Below, piece by piece: positions 1-6,124 of a stretch of DNA of 7,818 nt. Numbering within the stretch: position 1 is the first letter of the stretch; each line of letters starts with the position of its first letter. The DNA is from JAFGOY01 sp034430335 (GTDB taxonomy: Bacteria; Chloroflexota; Anaerolineae; Aggregatilineales; UBA3940): the NCBI GenBank assembly GCA_034430335.1, contig DAOUES010000345.1:1-7818 (forward strand), written 5' to 3'. Under the pieces are notes generated by a model. It ran no database searches, was not told where the DNA came from, and saw only the letters and a list, made by a program, of their open reading frames with translations. The position numbers and the translations under genes are program-made.

Positions 1-200
1 TCCTCGCTGACGGCGGCGGGCTGCGAATCGCCCTGGGCGGGCTGCGGCGCTTCGGTCAGGCCGAGCATACCTCCGACCAGCCCAAACGCCTGATCCCAGC
101 CGAACCACACCCCGGCGACGATGAACAGGATCAGCAGGCCGACAACCATCAGCAGCGTTCTGGATTGGCTGCTGGATGACTTGCTTTTTCTCTTTGTCAT
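1..200 (-). CDS. N-terminal part of a single-pass membrane protein of unknown function
   Basis: The gene starts at the ATG complementary to 198-200 and runs off the left edge, leaving 66 codons in view. The start is supported by AAGGA on the minus strand about 8 bases upstream. The protein opens with a basic, serine-rich cytoplasmic tail (MTKRKSKSSSSQSR), followed by one hydrophobic helix at about residues 16-35 (LLMVVGLLILFIVAGVWFGW). After the helix comes a Gly-rich stretch and then a Pro/Gln/Ala-rich segment (EAPQPAQGDSQPAA) typical of an extracytoplasmic linker. The positive-inside rule predicts the N-terminus inside and the bulk of the protein outside. There is no lipobox or signal-peptidase site, so it is probably a signal anchor. 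The functional domain must lie beyond the window and I cannot name a family. Confidence 0.7.
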   Translation of the reverse strand, partial: MTKRKSKSSSSQSRTLLMVVGLLILFIVAGVWFGWDQAFGLVGGMLGLTEAPQPAQGDSQPAAVSE

Positions 201-265
201 GTCTTTTTCCTTGCTGTGAAAACGGACACCCGCTCACGTTGGTGGGAAGAAGGTCGAACAGGGAT

Positions 266-295
266 AGTATAAACGCGAACGGGGTTTAATGAAAA
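266..295 (-). promoter_or_regulatory. candidate sigma-70-type promoter for the gene at 1-200
   Basis: Read on the minus strand, TTTTCA (295-290) is followed after 18 bases by TATACT (271-266). This matches TTGACA/TATAAT at 4/6 and 5/6. Transcription would begin near 259, giving a leader of roughly 60 bases before the ATG. The prediction is by motif only. Confidence 0.4.
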
Positions 296-322
296 GTCGT
301 GGGGGAAATCCCGGCCAGACAA

Positions 323-499
323 CCCCCACCCCCTTCGTCCGATGTCCCGTCGGCTCCGCGACGGGCATCGGACACTTCCCCCAGGGGGGCAGGTGGGGGC
401 CGAATTGATAAGATTCGGTTCAAATAACCACGTGCCCCACTCGCCCCCTGTGGGGGAGATGTCGCGCAGCGACAGAGGGGGTGCTCCGCCACGCCCAAA
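323..499. repeat. composite palindromic element, locus A (inverted pair of C5/G5 hairpin units)
   Basis: Two units in opposite orientation are separated by about 40 bases. The left unit (323-391) has C-tracts 323-327 and 329-333, a long hairpin 337-373 (15 pairs with T345 bulged) and then a CCCCC-A-GGGGGG motif at 378-389. The right unit (441-482) has CCCCC-TGT-GGGGG at 444-456, a hairpin TGTCGC-GCA-GCGACA at 460-474 and a GGGGG tract at 477-481. Read on the opposite strand, the left unit has the same order of parts as the right one. The right unit carries flanks AATAACCACGTGCCCCACT (423-441) and GTGCTCCGCCACGC (481-494), both found again at 6279-6350. No open reading frame here looks real. 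The element ends beside the terminator of the helicase gene. It resembles a BIME/REPIN or a short MITE in design, but I cannot assign a family. Confidence 0.75.
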
Positions 500-527
500 C
501 AAAAAGGCCGCAGCGATTGCTGCGGCC
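498..527 (-). terminator. Rho-independent terminator of the cold-shock/DEAD helicase gene
   Basis: A perfect 9-bp stem, GGCCGCAGC (506-514) with GCTGCGGCC (519-527), closes a 4-base loop. On the minus strand it is followed directly by TTTTTGTTT. It lies about 30 bases past the helicase stop codon, in the right orientation. This is a textbook intrinsic terminator. Confidence 0.88.
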
Positions 528-555
528 CTGTCATTTCGATTATTCGATTGGTGCG

Positions 556-2082
556 CTACGGCTGGAAGTTGTGATCCTTCACGACCGGGACGCGCAGCTT
601 GATCAGCTTTTCGATGTCGCGCAGGTAGGCGCGTTCGTCGTCGGCGCAAAAGGCGATGGCGATCCCGTCTTCACCCGCGCGGCCCGTCCGACCGATGCGG
701 TGGACGTAGGTCTCCGGCTCGTTGGGCAGGTCGAACTGGATCACGTGCGAGATCAGGTCGACGTCGATGCCGCGCGCGGCCACGTCGGTGGCGACCAGCA
801 CGCGGGTCTTGCCCTTGCGGAAGTTCGTCAACGCCTGCTGCCGGGCACCCTGCGACTTGTTCCCGTGAATGGGTTCGGCGCGGACGCCCCGCTGTGATAA
901 GTTCTTGACGATGCGATTCGCACCGTGCTTGGTACGGGAAAAGACCAGCACGCGGCTCAAGGCCGGGTCTTTGAGCAGGTGTTCGAGAAGCGCCTGCTTT
1001 TTCTTCTTGTTGGTGAAATACAACTGCTGCTCAATCGCCTCGACGGTCGGCTGTTCGGGCGATACGGTCACCTCGACGGGATCGTGTAGGAACTCGTTCG
1101 CCAGCTTCTTGATTTCCCCGACCAGCGTCGCGGAGAACATCAGCGTTTGCCGCTTGTCGGGCACCGCCTTGACGATCCGGCGCATGTCGTGGATGAAGCC
1201 CATGTCGAGCATCCGGTCGGCTTCGTCGAGAACCAGCACTTCGACCCGGTCGAGCTTGACGTAGCCCTGGCCCATCAGGTCGAGCAGGCGGCCCGGCGTG
1301 GCGACCAGGATGTCGACGCCCTTCTGGAGCGCCTTGACCTGCGCGTTCTGCTTCACACCGCCGTAGACGATGGTGTTGGTCAGGCCGGTGTACTTGCCGT
1401 AGTCGCGGAAACTCTCGGCGATCTGGATCGCCAGTTCGCGGGTCGGCGAAACGACCAGCACGCGGATCGGGCGGGCGACCTTTTTGTGTCCGTTCCCGTT
1501 CGGGCTGGTCGCCAGGTGATCGAGGATCGGGAGCGCGAAGGCGGCGGTCTTGCCGGTGCCGGTCTGGGCGCAGCCCATCAGGTCGCGCCCGTCGAGGACG
1601 TAGGGGATCGCCTGAACCTGGATCGGAGTCGGCTCGGTGTAGCCCGCATCCTGGATCGCCCGCCGTAGGCTGTCGATCAGGGGGATATCGGAGAAGCCGC
1701 CATCGCCGGAGACGCTTTCGCGTTCCGCTGCGGGCGTGTGGACGCCGTTTCCATTGGAGTGGCTGTGGCCGTTGCCGTTGCCGTTTTGCTTCCCGCTTTC
1801 GCGTTCCGCTGCGGGCGTATGCCCGTTCCCATTCTCGCGTTCCGCTGCGGGCGTTTGGCCATCGGCGCGGGAAACATCCACCGCCGAGGGGCCTTGTTTA
1901 CGCTGTTCGATAAAGAAAGTAATTCGGTCGCCTGGCTCGACATGAGCCTGGCTGCTGCGCTGCAGCGCCGAGTGATGCAGGAAAATGTCTTCCGCCCCTG
2001 CATCGGGCGTGATGAAACCGAACCCCTTCTTGCGGTTGTACCACTTGATGGTCCCGGTTTCCCGTTGTGTTTTTACGGTCAT
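556..2082 (-). CDS. rhlE: cold-shock domain fused to RhlE-type DEAD-box RNA helicase
   Basis: The 508-residue protein has two parts. Residues 9-72 form an OB-fold cold-shock domain with RNP1 KGFGFI (19-24) and RNP2 DIFLHHSA (32-39). Residues 130-508 form a complete DEAD-box helicase: Q motif GYTEPTPIQ (147-155), Walker A AQTGTGKT (172-179), PTREL (213-217), TPGR (262-265), DEAD (286-289), SAT (317-319), ARGID (436-440) and HRIGRTGRAG (461-470). The tail after the second RecA lobe is short and RhlE-like. The two parts are joined by a low-complexity linker (73-129) rich in Asn-Gly and His, with three TPAAERE motifs. Such helicases use ATP to unwind short RNA duplexes in the cytoplasm, in mRNA turnover, ribosome assembly or cold adaptation. 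A cold-shock domain would add single-stranded RNA binding. The ATG at 2082 is chosen because the cold-shock fold needs the following residues; an AAGGA lies about 13 bases upstream, a long spacing. The symbol reflects only the helicase subfamily. Confidence 0.93.
   Translation of the reverse strand: MTVKTQRETGTIKWYNRKKGFGFITPDAGAEDIFLHHSALQRSSQAHVEPGDRITFFIEQRKQGPSAVDVSRADGQTPAAERENGNGHTPAAERESGKQNGNGNGHSHSNGNGVHTPAAERESVSGDGGFSDIPLIDSLRRAIQDAGYTEPTPIQVQAIPYVLDGRDLMGCAQTGTGKTAAFALPILDHLATSPNGNGHKKVARPIRVLVVSPTRELAIQIAESFRDYGKYTGLTNTIVYGGVKQNAQVKALQKGVDILVATPGRLLDLMGQGYVKLDRVEVLVLDEADRMLDMGFIHDMRRIVKAVPDKRQTLMFSATLVGEIKKLANEFLHDPVEVTVSPEQPTVEAIEQQLYFTNKKKKQALLEHLLKDPALSRVLVFSRTKHGANRIVKNLSQRGVRAEPIHGNKSQGARQQALTNFRKGKTRVLVATDVAARGIDVDLISHVIQFDLPNEPETYVHRIGRTGRAGEDGIAIAFCADDERAYLRDIEKLIKLRVPVVKDHNFQP
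1715..1854 (-). repeat. three direct repeats encoding the helicase linker
   Basis: The block GCGTTCCGCTGCGGGCGT occurs identically at 1720-1737, 1801-1818 and 1837-1854. The first two copies extend the match by CTTTC on the left. On the coding strand each copy encodes TPAAERE. The spacings differ (81 and 36 bases) but are multiples of three, so the frame is kept. Between the copies lie Asn-Gly/His-rich codons. The identity at DNA level, including synonymous positions, points to recent duplication of a linker module. Confidence 0.8.
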
Positions 2083-2117
2083 TTAGTTTGAAAAATCCTT
2101 TTCCTGGCATCTGGCGC

Positions 2118-2142
2118 AAAAAAACCCCGGCTAATGCCGGGG
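2118..2142 (-). terminator. terminator-like hairpin in the leader of the helicase gene, possible attenuator
   Basis: A perfect 7-bp stem, CCCCGGC (2125-2131) with GCCGGGG (2136-2142), closes a TAAT loop. On the minus strand it is followed by seven T's (2124-2118). It lies only 36 bases before the helicase ATG and downstream of the predicted promoter at 2180-2209. It could therefore stop transcription inside the leader. It could instead be a distant terminator for the lipoprotein gene that ends at 2610. Confidence 0.75.
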
Positions 2143-2179
2143 ATGTTTGTAACCATTATGCCATACATTAACGAGGGGG

Positions 2180-2209
2180 AGTATAGCATGTTTGGGTGGA
2201 TAGTGCGAA
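2180..2209 (-). promoter_or_regulatory. candidate extended -10 promoter of the helicase gene
   Basis: On the minus strand TGCTATACT (2188-2180) is a good extended -10 element. TTCGCA (2209-2204) stands 18 bases upstream as a 4/6 match to the -35 box. The start of transcription would be near 2173, leaving a leader of about 90 bases that contains the hairpin at 2125-2142. A second, weaker extended -10 (TGGCATAAT, 2163-2155) lies further downstream. Confidence 0.45.
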
Positions 2210-2222
2210 TCGGGGAAAAAAC

Positions 2223-2598
2223 TATCCACAGATGACACAGATATTTCTTGTTGTTGAGTGGGTGAACTATCAACTTGAAACTGGTATTGGTCTTGGATGG
2301 AGGGATTCAGTCCGCGAATTGCGCGAATTACGCTAATTATTCTCCGCTGGTCGAGTACAGATCGACAGGACTTGAATCTCATAGGACTTACGCAGAGAAA
2401 ACGATTATCATACCTGAAACGGTGGGTAGGGGCACAGCGTGCTGTGCCCGGCTGCGTAAGTTCTGTCTCAATCAGAATTGTTTCAAGCCTCAACGTTCCA
2501 TCATGCACAATTGGATAATAAATTCGTGTAATTCGCCGCAATGTTCTTTATTGCCAATTCGCGGATAAATATCTGTGCCATCTGTGAAATCTGTGGAT
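2223..2598. repeat. nested inverted repeats (onion-like stack of palindromic elements)
   Basis: This gene-free stretch is built of inverted repeats inside one another. Outermost, a CACAGAT-rich arm at 2223-2246 is matched in reverse at 2567-2598; the right arm has one extra CACAGAT unit. Inside that, TCCGCGAATTG and GAATTACGCTAATTATT at 2311-2341 are matched in reverse at 2517-2565, where about 18 extra bases split the arm. Inside that, AGGACTTACGCAG (2383-2395) pairs with CTGCGTAAGTTCT (2452-2464). In the centre is the hairpin 2430-2449. No reading frame here looks coding. The arrangement suggests successive insertion of small palindromic elements into each other's loops, or one long degenerate MITE. 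Confidence 0.75.
2426..2449 (+). repeat. REP-like hairpin, GTAG followed by GGGC stem
   Basis: GTAG (2426-2429) is followed directly by a 9-bp stem GGGCACAGC (2430-2438) and GCTGTGCCC (2441-2449). The same layout with a different stem occurs on the minus strand at 6248-6224. A GTAG foot before a palindrome is a known mark of one class of REP sequences. Confidence 0.6.
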
Positions 2599-2609
2599 CG
2601 AATCCCCCC

Positions 2610-4250
2610 TCACCGGTAGGTGCTGTCGATGTACCGGTAGAGCAGTTGGGCCGTCTCGCCCTTGATGTCGTAGTCGGCCCAGGCGTCGGTCATGCGGCCA
2701 TGCGCAAACACCGAGGCGAACAGCACCTCGTTGTCCATCATCAACACCTGGTCGACCTGTTTCAACTGGTCGACGTACTGCTGGGACGACAGGCCCATCA
2801 CGCGGTAGGGTTCGCTGCCGGGAACCTTGTCGATGTGCTCCGCGCCTGTCTCGCCGATGATGATCCGCAGGCCGGGGATGTCGAGATCGATGATCGTGCG
2901 GTAGCGCCCGAAGAAATAACCCCAGCCGTAGGGGAAATTGCCCTGCCAGCCCTCCTGGGGTGTGCGGGCATAGTAATCGTGGGTGACGATAGCGTGGCCG
3001 CCCGCCGCCAGCCGGGTGAAGGCGGCCTGGTATTCCGACTCCAGCAGCTTGATCTCCGGCTGGCCGACGCCGAAGGCGTAGCCACCGATCTTGAAGCCGC
3101 GCTGCTCGGCAAGCTCGGCGCAGCGAAGCGTGTAGCGATTCAGCCAGCGAGCGCGTTCGCGTGCATAGTTCCAGTCGCCGGAGTTCCCCGCGTCCAGCTC
3201 GTTGCTCGTCTGCCAGAAGACGCGGCCCCGCAGGTCGGGGTCGATTTTGTTGGCGTTCGACAGGAACCAGCCAAAGACCTCCTCGGCCAGCTTTTCGGGA
3301 TCGGTGCGGAACTGCTGCCGGTTGATCTCGTCCTCGAAGTAGGTCGAACGGAGCAGGACGATCCGGTCGGGGCGGGCGCGGAGGAAGGCGTTGGCGAATG
3401 CGTAATGGCGGTCTTCGTTGACGACAATCGTCGCGCTGCGCACCTGGGAGTCGATCACCATGTCCTGGTCGATATGGCCGGATTCGATGATATGGCTGCC
3501 CAGCTTGCTGCCGCCGGGCACGTGAACGTAGCCGCTTGGGGCCGGGTCGGGGCTGTCACAGATGTCCACCGAGTCGGGCAGTTTTCCCTCCTGCCGCAGG
3601 AAGACAAATTCGGTCGCGTAGATATCCGGGTAGAACCAGACCTGCGAGCGGCCCCGCTCGCCGCACATCGCCACCTGGTGGATGCACAATTCGTCGGTGC
3701 AGGCGACGAGCATCCCTTCTTTGTCTTCGTTGAACCACCAGACCTGGATGAACTGTCCCCGCTGGAAATAGACATCTTCCGGACCGGCGGGGCCGATGTG
3801 CTCGACGATCGGGCAGTCCTCCAGCGAGTAGCCGCTGTTGGCAATCGCGTCGACGCGCAGGTCGAAAGCGTGGCCGGTCACGATGGCGGGCATGCAGCTG
3901 TGGTAAGGCATCTCGTTCTTGAATACGGCGACGCCCTCGTATTCGGGCGGTTCGCCGGGCGGTTCTTCGGGCAGTTCGGGGGGATTGACCGGGGTCGGCG
4001 TGGGGATCGGGAGGGGGATATTCACCGGCGACGTGTCCGCCCCGGTTTGCTCGCCGTCCGGGGTGGAAGTAGCGGAGTCCGGGTCGGCGGGTTCGCCTTC
4101 GCCGTCGCTGCCGATGATGGGGGTCGCCGTCACGACGACATAGGTCGGAACGGCATACTGAGTTTGAAGCTGGGCGAGCGCCACGTCTGAGGTACAGCCT
4201 GAGAACAACAGCGCCAGCAGAACGATCCCGACTACCGATTTGGACTTCAC
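2610..4250 (-). CDS. secreted lipoprotein with a glycoside-hydrolase-like (clan GH-A type) C-terminal domain
   Basis: I place the start at GTG 4250-4248, with GGAGG a few bases upstream; this gives a 546-residue precursor beginning MKSKSVVGIV. A TTG 21 bases further upstream has no visible ribosome binding site. A signal peptide ends in the lipobox LFSGC with lipidated Cys19. A disordered Thr/Pro/Glu-rich tether follows (about 35-105). Next is a domain of about 150 residues with six cysteines (119, 146, 184, 189, 196, 231). The C-terminal half looks like a TIM barrel: FWQTSNELD with Glu351 as possible acid/base, VTHDYY with His424, and IIIGETG with Glu467 as possible nucleophile. The two glutamates lie 116 residues apart, plausible for clan GH-A. 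The substrate cannot be read. It may be a catalytically altered binding protein. It stands alone on its strand; the nearest repeat begins 12 bases after its stop. Confidence 0.85.
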   Translation of the reverse strand: MKSKSVVGIVLLALLFSGCTSDVALAQLQTQYAVPTYVVVTATPIIGSDGEGEPADPDSATSTPDGEQTGADTSPVNIPLPIPTPTPVNPPELPEEPPGEPPEYEGVAVFKNEMPYHSCMPAIVTGHAFDLRVDAIANSGYSLEDCPIVEHIGPAGPEDVYFQRGQFIQVWWFNEDKEGMLVACTDELCIHQVAMCGERGRSQVWFYPDIYATEFVFLRQEGKLPDSVDICDSPDPAPSGYVHVPGGSKLGSHIIESGHIDQDMVIDSQVRSATIVVNEDRHYAFANAFLRARPDRIVLLRSTYFEDEINRQQFRTDPEKLAEEVFGWFLSNANKIDPDLRGRVFWQTSNELDAGNSGDWNYARERARWLNRYTLRCAELAEQRGFKIGGYAFGVGQPEIKLLESEYQAAFTRLAAGGHAIVTHDYYARTPQEGWQGNFPYGWGYFFGRYRTIIDLDIPGLRIIIGETGAEHIDKVPGSEPYRVMGLSSQQYVDQLKQVDQVLMMDNEVLFASVFAHGRMTDAWADYDIKGETAQLLYRYIDSTYR

Positions 4251-4426
4251 AACGCCTCCGATCTCGACCAATAATCACTAAAACCCTGCATCTACCGGAC
4301 GAGACCGGAACCACTGTTCTCGTTCATCCGGCTCAGAATAGACCATGTGAACGCCGGGCCACTTTTTTTATCATAATGCAAACTCGCCGATCAGCGCCAA
4401 TCAGCCCGGCAGGGGTTTACCGGCAT

Positions 4427-4455
4427 TTTACCTCCGGCAAGGTTTGCGGTATTAT
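4427..4455 (+). promoter_or_regulatory. candidate promoter for the 4529/4684 gene pair
   Basis: TTTACC (4427-4432) and TATTAT (4450-4455) are spaced by 17 bases and match the -35 and -10 consensus at 4/6 and 5/6. The start would be near 4462, leaving about 67 bases of leader. The rest of the 278-base divergent gap 4251-4528 holds a T-run at 4363-4369 but no other feature that I can support. Confidence 0.42.
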
Positions 4456-4465
4456 GGCAGTCAGC

Positions 4466-4484
4466 ATTGCAACATTATTGCAAT
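4466..4484. promoter_or_regulatory. perfect 7-bp dyad, possible operator
   Basis: ATTGCAA (4466-4472) and TTGCAAT (4478-4484) are exact inverted arms around a 5-base spacer. The dyad sits just after the predicted transcription start near 4462. A repressor bound there could block transcription. It could also be an RNA stem in the leader. Confidence 0.35.
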
Positions 4485-4528
4485 ACAGACAGGTCAGCGA
4501 CGATAGCCAGAGTCCTGGAGTAACCCGG

Positions 4529-4684
4529 ATGAGCAGAATGTACCGCATATTTGTCGCCTCGCTGGGAGCGATGCTCGGCGCGGCGCTGGTCACATGGTGG
4601 ATCAGCGACCGCCGGAACGCATCGGCTGCGCTCCGGGGCGTATCGTGCAGCGACCTTCAGCAGGACTGGGTCGAGATCAGGTAG
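4529..4684 (+). CDS. putative 51-residue single-pass membrane protein
   Basis: The ATG at 4529 is preceded by GGAG with 8 bases of spacing, the best ribosome binding site in this area. The reading frame encodes MSRMYRIFVASLGAMLGAAL and continues to TAG at 4682-4684. Residues 6-23 (RIFVASLGAMLGAALVTW) form one predicted transmembrane helix; the rest is a short polar tail. Its stop codon overlaps by one base the likely GTG start of the next gene, suggesting translational coupling. Alternatively, this could be the N-terminal anchor of the next protein, separated from it by a frameshift or sequencing error. The overlap geometry and the usual short N-terminus of the downstream family make two genes somewhat more likely. 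I do not recognise a family. Confidence 0.45.
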   Translation: MSRMYRIFVASLGAMLGAALVTWWISDRRNASAALRGVSCSDLQQDWVEIR

Positions 4685-5298
4685 TGGCCCACATAGTGGG
4701 TTCGAACCCCGCCGCGCCCGATCTTGAGCGCGATCTGCTGGTGGTCGAGGCGATGGCCCCCGACCTGAAGGTCTATCTTGAGAGCAAAGCGCTCTACTGG
4801 CCCCTGCGCCCACGTCACCGCGCCGGTCTGCCCTTACCACCGGGCACGCTGGGCGGTGTTTTCTTGCGTATTCACCGCCTGCGGGCGCTGGCCGATCACC
4901 TGGACGGCGATCAGCCGGTGCGTTTCCAGGAAGCCGCCGGGCAGTTCGAGGAGACACTGGGACGCTATCCCGAACAGGCGGCGGGGAAGATGCTGCGCGA
5001 GGTCAAGGGGCGGCTGGATGGCTGGGGCCGCTACCTGGAAGAGGTCGCCGCAGCACCGCAGCGCTACGAGTCCGAATATCCGACCCAGGCGGAGGGGCGG
5101 ACGGTGATCGCGCTGTTGATGGACGCCCTCGGCGAGACGGGCGAGCGGCGCAGTTTCGAAGAGCAGATCGGTCGCTCCGACGCGCATCTGCGGCTGATCC
5201 TCGAAGCGCATCCTTTCATCTGGCACGACTCGCTGGCCGCGGCTTTCCCCGAAGACCGGTTCTGGTGGCTCTACGGCTGGCCGAGGCACCCAAAATAG
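4684..5298 (+). CDS. conserved hypothetical protein (YWPL / FWWLYGWP family)
   Basis: From GTG 4684 the protein has 204 residues and no signal or membrane segment. It contains ALYWPL (36-41), a following segment LPPGTLGGVFLRIHRL, a helical middle with a long charged region (QFEETLGRYPEQ to DGWGRYLEEV), and a C-terminus ending FWWLYGWPRHPK. I recognise this pattern as that of uncharacterised cytoplasmic proteins in Chloroflexota, but know no function for them. The same frame is open upstream to an ATG at 4594. That extension (RPPERIGCAPGRIVQRP) overlaps the 51-residue frame and reads like noise, so I prefer GTG at 4684 or the nearby GTG at 4696. It is probably expressed together with the upstream peptide. 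The mannosyltransferase gene starts 50 bases after its stop. Confidence 0.78.
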   Translation: MAHIVGSNPAAPDLERDLLVVEAMAPDLKVYLESKALYWPLRPRHRAGLPLPPGTLGGVFLRIHRLRALADHLDGDQPVRFQEAAGQFEETLGRYPEQAAGKMLREVKGRLDGWGRYLEEVAAAPQRYESEYPTQAEGRTVIALLMDALGETGERRSFEEQIGRSDAHLRLILEAHPFIWHDSLAAAFPEDRFWWLYGWPRHPK

Positions 5299-5310
5299 CC
5301 TTTTTTGATT

Positions 5311-5339
5311 TTGCCGCTGGTCGGTCGATACGGTAGACT
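5311..5339 (+). promoter_or_regulatory. candidate promoter giving a near-leaderless mRNA
   Basis: TTGCCG (5311-5316) and TAGACT (5334-5339) are 17 bases apart, each about 4/6 to consensus. Transcription would start around 5346, two or three bases before the ATG at 5349. This would explain the absence of a ribosome binding site there. Confidence 0.35.
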
Positions 5340-5348
5340 TTGCGAGTC

Positions 5349-6116
5349 ATGAAAATAATAGTCGTCATCCCTACATACAACGAAGCAAACAACATCTCCC
5401 CACTGGCCGCTGAATTGTGGGGCCTCGACATCCCCGATCTATCGATCCTGGTAGTCGACGACAATTCGCCCGACGGCACCGCCGACATGGTCGACGACCT
5501 GGCCCACCGTTCGCCGGGGCGGATCGAGGCGCTGCGCAGGCCGGGCAAGATGGGCCTCGGCACGGCCTACCGGGACGGGTTCAAGAAAGCCATCGAGATG
5601 GGGGCGGACGTGATCATCCAGATGGACGCCGACTTCTCGCATTCGCCGTCGTACATCCCGGCGATGCTCGACGAGTTGCAAAACTGCGACTGTGTGGTCG
5701 GGTCGCGGTACGTCGAGGGCGGCAGCCTGGACGAACGCTGGAGCTTTGGGCGATATCTCCTGAGCTGGTGGGCCAACTCGATCTACACCCGGCTGATCCT
5801 CGGCACGCGCCAGCGCGACACGACCGCCGGGTTCAAGGCCTGGCGGCGCGAGACGCTGCAAGGGATGGGCCTCGAACGGGTGAGTTCGAACGGCTACGAC
5901 TTCCAGGTCGAGATGACCTACCTGGCCGAGAGGCTCGGCTACCTGATCGTCGAGATACCGATCCACTTCGAAGACCGGCGGATCGGGCAGTCAAAAATGG
6001 ACATGAAAGTGAAGCTCGAATCGGCGATGCGCGTGTGGGACATCATGTGGCGGCATCGTCGGCTCAAGCCGCAGGATCGGGTGCCGATCCCGCCGGAGAT
6101 TATCCTGGCGGAGTGA
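5349..6116 (+). CDS. polyprenyl-phosphate mannosyltransferase (Dpm1/Ppm1-like, GT2 family)
   Basis: The 255-residue enzyme is a one-domain GT-A glycosyltransferase. Visible motifs are VIPTYNEANNI (6-16), VVDDNSPDGT (35-44), GLGTAYRDGF (69-78), the metal-binding DAD (93-95) within QMDADFSH, GSRYVEGG (118-125), RDTTAGFKAWRR (156-167), GYDFQVEM (182-189) and EIPIHFEDRRIGQSKM (202-217). The family makes polyprenyl-phosphate-mannose from GDP-mannose at the inner face of the cytoplasmic membrane; this lipid then donates mannose to glycolipids or glycoproteins outside. There is no C-terminal transmembrane or GtrA-like domain, so it resembles the soluble eukaryotic Dpm1 and the actinobacterial Ppm1 catalytic domain. 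The ATG at 5349 is chosen because residue 2 onward fits the first beta strand. A TTG nine bases upstream is possible. There is no clear ribosome binding site. Glucose rather than mannose as donor sugar is possible. Confidence 0.92.
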   Translation: MKIIVVIPTYNEANNISPLAAELWGLDIPDLSILVVDDNSPDGTADMVDDLAHRSPGRIEALRRPGKMGLGTAYRDGFKKAIEMGADVIIQMDADFSHSPSYIPAMLDELQNCDCVVGSRYVEGGSLDERWSFGRYLLSWWANSIYTRLILGTRQRDTTAGFKAWRRETLQGMGLERVSSNGYDFQVEMTYLAERLGYLIVEIPIHFEDRRIGQSKMDMKVKLESAMRVWDIMWRHRRLKPQDRVPIPPEIILAE

Positions 6117-6124
6117 GTTTATTT

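Noticed and set aside
323..499. G-quadruplex as the main explanation of the C5/G5 tracts
   Set aside because: Each unit has paired C and G tracts on the same strand, which favour hairpins; four closely spaced G-runs on one strand are not present in most units.
197..649. Minus-strand frame of 150 residues and related frames reading 'PPLSLRDISPTGGE'
   Set aside because: This peptide pattern is a translation of the palindromic repeats, not a protein; the frame also overlaps the helicase end and its terminator.
2541..4190. 549-residue open frame on the plus strand opposite the lipoprotein gene
   Set aside because: Long antisense frames are common in GC-rich coding DNA. It starts inside the nested repeat, has no ribosome binding site, and the opposite strand has a clear lipobox protein.
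4376..4528. Upstream extension of the 51-residue frame to ATG 4376
   Set aside because: It would cross the predicted promoter and dyad, has no ribosome binding site, and the added residues have no membrane or domain character.
5270..5310. Intrinsic terminator at the T-run after the 4684-5298 gene
   Set aside because: Only a 4-bp GGCT/AGCC pairing with a large loop precedes the T's; too weak to call.
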